From an uncultured Prevotellaceae bacterium (lineage in GTDB: Bacteria > Bacteroidota > Bacteroidia > Bacteroidales > Muribaculaceae): a DNA stretch of 21,146 bases. Both the position numbers and the translations under genes were made by a program. The notes beneath the pieces are model-generated. The model made no database searches. It was not told the DNA's origin and saw nothing but the letters and a program-made list of their open reading frames with translations. Positions 16,369-21,146 of this stretch are shown in pieces (the first letter of the stretch is position 1; every line of letters begins with the position of its first letter). The stretch is taken from contig CALAVD010000085.1 in assembly GCA_937892085.1 (NCBI GenBank), forward strand, positions 1 to 21,146, written 5' to 3'.

Positions 16369-16395
16369 TCGCCCCGTTGCTCACTCTTAGCTGTA

Positions 16396-16444
16396 GGGGG
16401 GCAGGGCAACCCTTAACTGCCTCGCGTCTTCGCCTGTTTTTTTT
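16396..16444 (+). terminator. Probable terminator after mutL
   Basis: GGGCAG (16399-16404) can pair with CTGCCT (16417-16422), or the smaller AGGG/CCCT (16403-16413) can form. Eight T follow at 16437-16444, but 14 bases after the stem, so the hairpin-to-T-run spacing is not ideal. Confidence 0.45.
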
Positions 16445-16500
16445 AATCAAACAAAGACAACAAAAATGCGATTAAGCGATACAAAGCTGACTATCTTATT

Positions 16501-16539
16501 ATTGTGTGTAATAATTGTGTGTAATAATTGTGTGTAATA
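16501..16539. repeat. Three perfect tandem copies of a 13-bp unit
   Basis: ATTGTGTGTAATA is repeated without change at 16501-16513, 16514-16526 and 16527-16539. It sits between the mutL terminator and the convergent cca-ogt gene. Copy number in such short tandem repeats commonly varies by slippage. Confidence 0.95.
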
Positions 16540-16544
16540 TAAAT

Positions 16545-16604
16545 AATTGTTTTTTATTGTTTGCAATTGTATGATATAAAAAAACAATCGTTTTTAATCG
16601 TTTG
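16545..16604. repeat. Two copies of a 19-base AT-rich motif also found upstream of dnaK
   Basis: AATTGTTTTTTATTGTTTG (16545-16563) and AATCGTTTTTAATCGTTTG (16586-16604) resemble AATTGTTTTTAATTGTTTG at 1030-1048, differing at one and two positions. All lie in the same orientation. The last copy overlaps the 3' end of the cca-ogt gene. Read on the minus strand, AAAAACGATTGTTTTTTT can form a weak hairpin with a T-run that may end that transcript. Confidence 0.6.
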
Positions 16605-18537
16605 TGGTCATTTGACACACTGTTTTCTCGAGGTTGAGCAGGAATAGTTTTTTATCTTCTCCACAAGAGTATCCTCCAATGGAGCCGTCGCTGTTGATTA
16701 CTCGGTGGCAGGGGATGATGATGGGGATAAGGTTGGCACCGTTGGCTTGTGCTACTGCGCGCATTGCTTTTTCGTTACCCATGCGTTGTGCTTCCTCTTT
16801 GTAGGAGATAGTTGTGCCGTAGGGTATCGTCAAGAGCGTTTCCCAGGCTTTCTTCTGGAAGTCAGTTCCTATGAGATGCAGGGGCAGCGAGAACTCGTGT
16901 CGCTGACCGGCAAAGTACTCGTTGAGCTGCTTGACGCAGTTGTCGTGTAGTGGAGTAGATGTGTGTTCAAGTTTTAGTGACATCTTCCTCGCAACGGCTG
17001 ATAAATCGACTTCGCCAAATTCTATCACTGCGATGCCTGTTGTCGAAGCTGCTATCGTGAGTTTGCCCACAGGGAACTCCCCGACGACGACACACAGTTT
17101 ACCTTCATTCATCGACTTGATACCTAACTCTTGTGCCTTGTTCATCATGAACCGATAAGCCTCGGCATAGTCGTTCCTTATGACACCGTCGAGGATGGCA
17201 TCTTTAATAGCATCCTTAATAATTCCCACTGGTCGTGAAGGTGTGAGTCCGAAAGTGTCCATAATCTCTTGTCCGTCAACTGGTGGCTGGAAATTAAGAA
17301 TACGGTCTTTCTCCTCAATATCGATTATTTTCTGTTTGACAAGTTCATAGTTTTCGCGGAAGCGTTTCACCTTCTCCTGGTTTTTGCTGGTGATGTCGGC
17401 ACGGCACAGTGTCATTAGGTCGTCAATGTCGTCGCCCGCCTCAAAGATCATGCGGCGCACTGCCGAGTCGGTAACTTCCTCCTCGACGAGGGCGATGGGC
17501 CGCATGTGCAGCCCCACGAGCTTCTTGACATATTTCATGTGCTCGTTAAGAGGCAGCCGCATCTTAGCAAAGATGCGCGGAATCATTTTCTCCCCGATAA
17601 AGTTGTGGTTGTGGAAAGTCCATCCCTGCTTCTCGTCCCAGTGCTTAGTGGCTGGCTTGCCAATGTCGTGGAATAGTGCAGCCCACCGCAGCCACTCGTT
17701 GTCGCTCTGAGCTGCCACATTGTCGAGCACCTGCATAGTGTGCAGGAAGTTGTCTTTGTGTCCACGACCGTTCACGGTGTCGATGCCCTTGAGATTGGAG
17801 AGTTCGGGGCAGATGAGCGGCAGCAGCCCACTCTTGTCGAGCAGGAAGAAACCGCGAGACGGTTGTGGCGAGCGCATGATTTTCATCAGTTCGTCGGCAA
17901 TGCGCTCACGAGTGATAATCTTGATGCGGTTAGCATTGCGCTTGATGGCGGCAAATGTTGCTTGCTCAATTTCAAAGCCCAACTGGGTGGCAAACCTCAC
18001 TGCACGCATCATGCGCAAAGGGTCGTCGCTGAAGGTGATGTCGGGATTTAGCGGGGTGCGAATGAGCTTGCGCTCCATGTCGCCAATTCCGTCGAATGGG
18101 TCAAGCAATTTGCCCCAATTAACGCTATTCACCGAAATCGCCATCGCGTTGATGGTGAAATCGCGGCGACGCTGGTCATCATCGAGAGTGCCGTCTTCCA
18201 CGATAGGATTACGGCTGTTGCGGTTGTAGGACTCGCGACGCGCTCCCACAAACTCAAGTTCCATGCCCATCGCCTTGACCTGCGCTGTGCCATAGGTCTT
18301 GAATACCGACAGATGCGACTTTTTGCGGCCTATCTTGCTTGCAACGGCTTTGGCAACCTCGATGCCGCTGCCCACTGTCACAAAGTCGATGTCCTTGGAG
18401 TTGCGCTCAAGGAAGATGTCGCGCACATATCCACCCACAACGTAGCACTCGCGTTGCATCTCGTCGGCTACCTCGCCCACAAGCTGGAAGATAGGGTGAG
18501 CAAGATGCTCAAGTATGTTGTCTTTGTTAGTGTTCAT
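16594..18537 (-). CDS. Fusion: CCA-adding tRNA nucleotidyltransferase/HD domain + O6-methylguanine-DNA methyltransferase
   Basis: A 647-residue in-frame fusion. Residues 1-475 are a complete CCA-type nucleotidyltransferase: VVGGYVRD (33-40), DIDF with the metal-binding Asp49 and Asp51, RRRDFTINAMA, the DDPLRMMRAVRFA head-neck motif, and an HD domain with His290-Asp291 (FHDIGKPATKHW). It builds or repairs the 3' CCA of tRNA. Residues 476-647 are a complete Ogt/MGMT: FQKKAWETLLTIPYGTTISY, arginine finger Arg593 in RAVAQANGAN, and acceptor Cys610 in PCHRVI, which takes alkyl groups from O6-alkylguanine. Each half has normal stand-alone length, and there is almost no linker (GIK-SMNEGK). The start at 18537 is chosen because its ATG overlaps the nth stop as ATGA; an alternative ATG at 18558 lies inside nth. 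Both activities look intact. The separate fate of the halves is unknown. Confidence 0.9.
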   Translation of the reverse strand: MNTNKDNILEHLAHPIFQLVGEVADEMQRECYVVGGYVRDIFLERNSKDIDFVTVGSGIEVAKAVASKIGRKKSHLSVFKTYGTAQVKAMGMELEFVGARRESYNRNSRNPIVEDGTLDDDQRRRDFTINAMAISVNSVNWGKLLDPFDGIGDMERKLIRTPLNPDITFSDDPLRMMRAVRFATQLGFEIEQATFAAIKRNANRIKIITRERIADELMKIMRSPQPSRGFFLLDKSGLLPLICPELSNLKGIDTVNGRGHKDNFLHTMQVLDNVAAQSDNEWLRWAALFHDIGKPATKHWDEKQGWTFHNHNFIGEKMIPRIFAKMRLPLNEHMKYVKKLVGLHMRPIALVEEEVTDSAVRRMIFEAGDDIDDLMTLCRADITSKNQEKVKRFRENYELVKQKIIDIEEKDRILNFQPPVDGQEIMDTFGLTPSRPVGIIKDAIKDAILDGVIRNDYAEAYRFMMNKAQELGIKSMNEGKLCVVVGEFPVGKLTIAASTTGIAVIEFGEVDLSAVARKMSLKLEHTSTPLHDNCVKQLNEYFAGQRHEFSLPLHLIGTDFQKKAWETLLTIPYGTTISYKEEAQRMGNEKAMRAVAQANGANLIPIIIPCHRVINSDGSIGGYSCGEDKKLFLLNLEKTVCQMTTND

Positions 18538-19166
18538 CTTTTGTTGTAAAACTTGCAATATTGAGTGATACTACAATTCAGGCAGTCGGGTTTCAATGCT
18601 TTGCACACATAGCGTCCGTGCAACAGCAGCCAGTGGTGAGCGTTGTAGCGGTCTTCCTCGGCGATGTGTCGCGTGAGAGCTTTTTCCACTTCAAGTGGTG
18701 TCTTGCCATTGGCGAGCCCCGTGCGGTTAGCCACTCTAAACACATGTGTGTCAACGGCAATGGCAGCTTTGTGGAACACCACGCCCATAATTACATTTGC
18801 GGTTTTTCGACCCACGCCAGGCAGTCGTGTCAGTTCCTCCATTGTGCTTGGCACTTGTCCATTAAAATCATCGATGAGCATTGCTGACATCGCCTGCAAA
18901 TGACGCGCCTTGCTGTTAGGATAGGAAACGCTGCCGATATATCGCAGCAAGTCGTCGGTAGTTGCCGATGCCATAACCTGCGGGGTGGGGTAGGCGTCAA
19001 AGAGTGCCGGCGTTACCATGTTCACCCGTTTATCGGTGCATTGTGCCGACAGAATGACCGCCACCAGGGTCTCAAACGGATTTCTGAAATGGAGCTCGGT
19101 GGTGGGATTTGGGTTAGCCAGCCTGAAGTGGCTAATTATTGCATCATATCGCTCTTTAATAGTCAT
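18534..19166 (-). CDS. nth: Endonuclease III (DNA glycosylase/AP lyase)
   Basis: A 210-residue base-excision-repair enzyme that removes oxidised pyrimidines and nicks the abasic site. The helix-hairpin-helix motif LPGVGRKTANVI carries the catalytic Lys, and VDTHVFRVANR carries the catalytic Asp. The C-terminal iron-sulfur loop reads CKALKPDCLNCSITQYC, exactly the C-x6-C-x2-C-x5-C pattern of the [4Fe-4S] cluster. Length equals that of E. coli Nth (211). The stop codon overlaps the start of the downstream cca-ogt fusion gene (ATGA), so the two are translationally coupled. The upstream pheS is separated by a terminator-like hairpin, and I see no TAnnTTTG box between them. The assignment is secure. 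Confidence 0.97.
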   Translation of the reverse strand: MTIKERYDAIISHFRLANPNPTTELHFRNPFETLVAVILSAQCTDKRVNMVTPALFDAYPTPQVMASATTDDLLRYIGSVSYPNSKARHLQAMSAMLIDDFNGQVPSTMEELTRLPGVGRKTANVIMGVVFHKAAIAVDTHVFRVANRTGLANGKTPLEVEKALTRHIAEEDRYNAHHWLLLHGRYVCKALKPDCLNCSITQYCKFYNKR

Positions 19167-19174
19167 CGGTCTTT

Positions 19175-19205
19175 AGATAAAAGGGGAGCTGTTTCGCAAC
19201 TCCCC
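19175..19205 (-). terminator. Terminator after pheS (minus strand)
   Basis: On the minus strand GGGGAGTTG and CAGCTCCCC form a 9-bp stem (one G-U) with a 5-base loop (plus-strand 19183-19191 and 19197-19205). TTTTAT follows. It lies 27 bases after the pheS stop and only about 10 bases before the nth start. Confidence 0.75.
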
Positions 19206-19231
19206 CTCGTTAAAATAATTATCAGCTATTA

Positions 19232-20272
19232 TCAATGAGTGTGCTCAAACTCACGCAGGAATCGCACGTCGTTCTCGCTGAACATGCGCAGGTCCTTAAC
19301 CATATATTTGAGGTTGGTGATGCGCTCCACGCCCACGCCAAAGGCGTAGCCAGTGTAAACCTTGCTGTCAATGCCGCAAAGTTCAAGCACGTTAGGATCT
19401 ACCATGCCACAGCCAAGAATCTCCACCCAACCGGTGTGCTTGCAGAAGCCGCACCCCTCGCCGCCGCAGAGCATGCACGAGACATCCATCTCGGCGCTTG
19501 GCTCGGTGAATGGGAAGTAGCTGGGACGCAGACGAATCTTGGTGTCGGGACCAAACAGTTCTTTGGCAAAATAGAGAAGTACTTGCTTGAGGTCGGCAAA
19601 CGATACATTTTTGTCGATATAAAGCCCCTCAATCTGATGGAAGAAGCAGTGAGCGCGAGCTGTGATAGCCTCGTTACGATATACACGTCCCGGGCAGATG
19701 ATGCGGATGGGAGGTTGGGTTGTCTTCATCACACGCGACTGTACCGAACTGGTGTGGCTGCGCAGCACAATGTTGCGAGTCACGTCGCCATTCTTGTCCT
19801 CGTTGATGAAGAACGTGTCCTGCATGTCTCGGGCGGGATGGTCGGCAGCGAAATTCAGCGAGGTAAACACATGCATATCGTCCTCCACTTCAGGTCCATC
19901 GGCAAGCGTGAAACCCAGTCGTGAAAATATGTCGATAATCTCCTTACGCACCATCGAGATAGGGTGACGTGTGCCAATCTCCTCAGGGAATGCTGGGCGA
20001 GTAATGTCAATTTTGTTGGCAACATCCTCTTTGCTCTGATACTCTTCCTTGAGAGAGTTTATCTTCTCAGTAGCAAGAGCTTTAAGTTCGTTGAGTCGTT
20101 GACCAAACTCTTTTTTCTGATCATTTGGCACGTTGCGGAACTCATTGAAGAGGGCGGTAATCTCGCCTTTCTTACTTAGATATTTGATGCGCATAGCCTC
20201 TAAGGCATCACTGCTATCAGCTTTCAGATCAGAGATTTGCGCCTTTAAATTCTCTATTTTCTCTAATAACAT
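19232..20272 (-). CDS. pheS: Phenylalanyl-tRNA synthetase alpha subunit
   Basis: A 346-residue class II aminoacyl-tRNA synthetase subunit; with PheT (not in this window) it charges tRNA-Phe. The N-terminal coiled coil (about 1-85, ALEAMRIKYLSKKGEITALF) binds tRNA. The catalytic core includes GTRHPISMVRKEIIDIFSRLGF, the motif 2 region CPGRVYRNEAITARAHCFFHQIEGLYID, and motif 3 GYAFGVGVERI. A small Cys cluster, Cys266, Cys269, Cys274 and Cys277 (CMLCGGEGCGFC), lies just before GWVEILGCGMV and could bind zinc; E. coli PheS lacks it. The start ATG at 20272 is supported by the N-terminal match to the family. A minus-strand -7 box (20308-20315) lies 36 bases upstream. pheS is transcribed alone here rather than with pheT. 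The assignment is secure. Confidence 0.97.
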   Translation of the reverse strand: MLLEKIENLKAQISDLKADSSDALEAMRIKYLSKKGEITALFNEFRNVPNDQKKEFGQRLNELKALATEKINSLKEEYQSKEDVANKIDITRPAFPEEIGTRHPISMVRKEIIDIFSRLGFTLADGPEVEDDMHVFTSLNFAADHPARDMQDTFFINEDKNGDVTRNIVLRSHTSSVQSRVMKTTQPPIRIICPGRVYRNEAITARAHCFFHQIEGLYIDKNVSFADLKQVLLYFAKELFGPDTKIRLRPSYFPFTEPSAEMDVSCMLCGGEGCGFCKHTGWVEILGCGMVDPNVLELCGIDSKVYTGYAFGVGVERITNLKYMVKDLRMFSENDVRFLREFEHTH

Positions 20273-20307
20273 ATCTTATTGAATTGATTGTTTCTTGAAA
20301 AATCATG

Positions 20308-20315
20308 CAAAGTTA
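20308..20315 (-). promoter_or_regulatory. -7 box for pheS
   Basis: Read on the minus strand this is TAACTTTG, an exact TAnnTTTG match 36 bases before the pheS ATG. No convincing TTG lies at -33. An identical TAACTTTG on the plus strand at 20358-20365 gives a back-to-back arrangement. Confidence 0.55.
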
Positions 20316-20357
20316 CTAAAAAAAATTCACTTTTTAGTTAATAGCAGCCATTTTTTT

Positions 20358-20365
20358 TAACTTTG
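20358..20365 (+). promoter_or_regulatory. Plus-strand -7-like box divergent to pheS
   Basis: TAACTTTG matches the consensus but has only a T-run at -33. It could give a weak rightward transcript upstream of the stronger promoter at 20434. Confidence 0.3.
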
Positions 20366-20433
20366 TAAAAAATATGCATTTGCTTGTTGGCTCTACAAAT
20401 CTGGCGACTATGGGTTGTTTTTGTTGTTTTTTC

Positions 20434-20464
20434 TTGCGTAAAATTATATAAATGTGTAATTTTG
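20434..20464 (+). promoter_or_regulatory. Bacteroidetes-type promoter for the LRR-gene leader
   Basis: TTG at 20434-20436, 20 bases, then TAATTTTG at 20457-20464, an exact -7 match. The predicted start near 20470 coincides with the 5' arm of a perfect 9-bp hairpin. The transcript would have a leader of about 350 bases before the ATG at 20819. Confidence 0.7.
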
Positions 20465-20467
20465 CAA

Positions 20468-20770
20468 CAATTCGGGTGAACTTGTGGAGTCAAACTCTCA
20501 CCCGAAGACATATTTGAAAGCGTTTTTGCGTTATATTATCACTAAAAATCGCCAAAATATTTAGCAGAGAGATAAAGCAGTTGAAGACGCCTTCCGTGTG
20601 CCAATACATCATCCCCATTGGCGGGAACAGTATATGGCATCGCGTGGGGGATGACTGTTTATTTCTGCGTGGGCGTTTGGCGATGCCTTAGTGATAATAA
20701 ACCAGACAAGTCTCCACGCTTTCTTTTTACACCAACCATTAACGAATATTACCTCAATTCGGGAGACTAA
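20468..20770 (+). ncRNA. Candidate structured leader RNA / attenuator upstream of LRR gene
   Basis: Several complementary segments are seen. H1: TTCGGGTGA (20471-20479) with TCACCCGAA (20498-20506). P1: TATTATCACTAA (20534-20545) with TTAGTGATAATA (20688-20699), a perfect 12 bp. P2: ATCGCC (20548-20553) with GGCGAT (20679-20684). P3: 20585-20591 with 20672-20678. An inner hairpin GCCAAT/ATTGGC (20600-20622) has a loop (TCATCCCC) that is complementary to GGGGATGA at 20647-20654, a possible pseudoknot. After P1, CCACGC (20714-20719) is followed by TTTCTTTTT and can pair with GCGTGG (20667-20672), terminator-like. CTCCAC (20712-20717) can instead pair with GTGGAG in the H1 loop (20484-20489), and AGTCTCC (20709-20715) with GGAGACT (20762-20768). 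I do not recognise it as a known riboswitch or housekeeping RNA. A function as an attenuator or switch is inference. Confidence 0.5.
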
Positions 20771-20818
20771 AAAAGGAAAAAATAAGAGATTTCACTAACT
20801 ACTAAACATTTTATACGT

Positions 20819-21146
20819 ATGAAAAAAACATTATTTCTCTTGCTGGCAATACTGACAGCTATCTTTTCTGCCAGTGCCTACGACTTTATGGTCGATGGAC
20901 TCTGCTACAACAAAAACAGTGATGGGACAAGCGTGACGGTCACTTATCAAAATTCATCATATCCACGATACTCAAATCTGAATGGTGACCTCACAATCCC
21001 CTCAACAGTGACTTATAGTGATAAAACTTACTCGGTGACTTCGATTGGCAGCAGTGCCTTCTATGGTTGCAGTGGCTTGACCTCGGTGACCATCGGCAAC
21101 TCGGTGACTTCGATTGGTGACATTGCCTTCTCTGATTGCATCGGCT
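20819..21146 (+). CDS. BspA-type leucine-rich-repeat secreted protein, 3' end outside window
   Basis: The first 109 codons of a larger gene. MKKTLFLLLAILTAIFSASA is a clear signal peptide, probably cleaved after residue 20. A short leader domain (YDFMVDGLCYNKNSDGTSVTV) precedes the repeats, as in many Bacteroidales BspA-like proteins. The repeat unit is 23 residues of the SVTSIGSSAFYGCSGLTSVTI type. At DNA level TCGGTGACTT recurs at 21032 and 21101, exactly 69 bases apart. Such proteins are surface or secreted adhesion-type proteins; the exact ligand cannot be told from the sequence, and the C-terminal sorting signal lies outside the window. The ATG is preceded by an A-rich stretch and about 350 bases of possibly structured leader. 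Confidence 0.9.
   Translation, partial: MKKTLFLLLAILTAIFSASAYDFMVDGLCYNKNSDGTSVTVTYQNSSYPRYSNLNGDLTIPSTVTYSDKTYSVTSIGSSAFYGCSGLTSVTIGNSVTSIGDIAFSDCIG

Noticed and set aside
16501..16539. CRISPR array
   Set aside because: Units are 13 bp and directly adjacent, with no spacers, and no cas gene is near.
18538..18558. Upstream ATG (18558) for the cca-ogt fusion
   Set aside because: It lies inside nth; the ATG at 18537 overlaps the nth stop codon as ATGA, the usual coupled arrangement.
19235..19924. 229-codon open frame antisense to pheS
   Set aside because: It lies wholly within pheS, shows no family motifs, and its composition follows the reverse complement of conserved PheS segments.
20534..20699. 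The 12-bp inverted repeat as ends of a small transposable element (MITE)
   Set aside because: No flanking target duplication is evident, and additional nested helices fit an RNA structure better.
20468..20770. Known RNA classes (cobalamin, TPP, fluoride riboswitches, tmRNA, RNase P, hammerhead) for the leader
   Set aside because: None of their core sequence signatures could be found on either strand by eye; a database search could still overturn this.
1..21146. tRNA or rRNA genes, phage genes, insertion-sequence transposases
   Set aside because: No tRNA-like cloverleaf, rRNA segment, transposase or integrase motif was recognised on either strand.

Overview
The window reads as chromosomal DNA from a member of the Bacteroidales. 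The reasons are promoters of the Bacteroidetes type (TTG, 19-20 bases, TAnnTTTG), A-rich ribosome-binding regions, an SUMF1-domain protein, a BspA-type leucine-rich-repeat surface protein, and the arrangement tig-clpP-clpX followed by parvulin-surA-ostA-mutL. A gut lineage such as Muribaculaceae or Prevotellaceae is my guess from the accessory proteins. The sequence does not prove it.

Left edge (1-1092): the 3' part of an SUMF1/C-type-lectin-fold gene, two hairpins and an AT-rich leader. Bases 1093-6730: a protein-quality block of dnaK, tig (trigger factor), clpP and clpX. dnaK and tig are each followed by a terminator-like hairpin. tig and clpP have good promoters, while clpP and clpX probably share a transcript. 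Bases 6812-8986: recQ. Bases 9156-16368: an envelope-biogenesis block of a double-parvulin lipoprotein-like or periplasmic foldase, surA and an OstA-like protein, running into mutL with 29-base gaps. A perfect intrinsic terminator separates the first foldase from surA. Bases 16369-16593: a convergent intergenic region with a 13-bp triple tandem repeat and a repeated AT-rich motif.

Minus strand (16594-20272): pheS, then nth (endonuclease III), then a 647-residue fusion of a complete CCA-adding/HD tRNA nucleotidyltransferase with a complete O6-methylguanine-DNA methyltransferase. nth and the fusion overlap by ATGA. With recQ and mutL, this gives four DNA-repair activities within about 12 kb.

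Right edge (20273-21146): a divergent promoter region, a strong plus-strand promoter, a leader of about 350 bases with many complementary segments (candidate structured RNA or attenuator), and the start of a secreted BspA-like LRR protein that runs off the window.

The two observations I rate highest are the CCA-nucleotidyltransferase/methyltransferase fusion and the structured leader upstream of the LRR gene. A possible diversity-generating-retroelement target region in the SUMF1 gene comes next, but no reverse transcriptase or template repeat is visible here.
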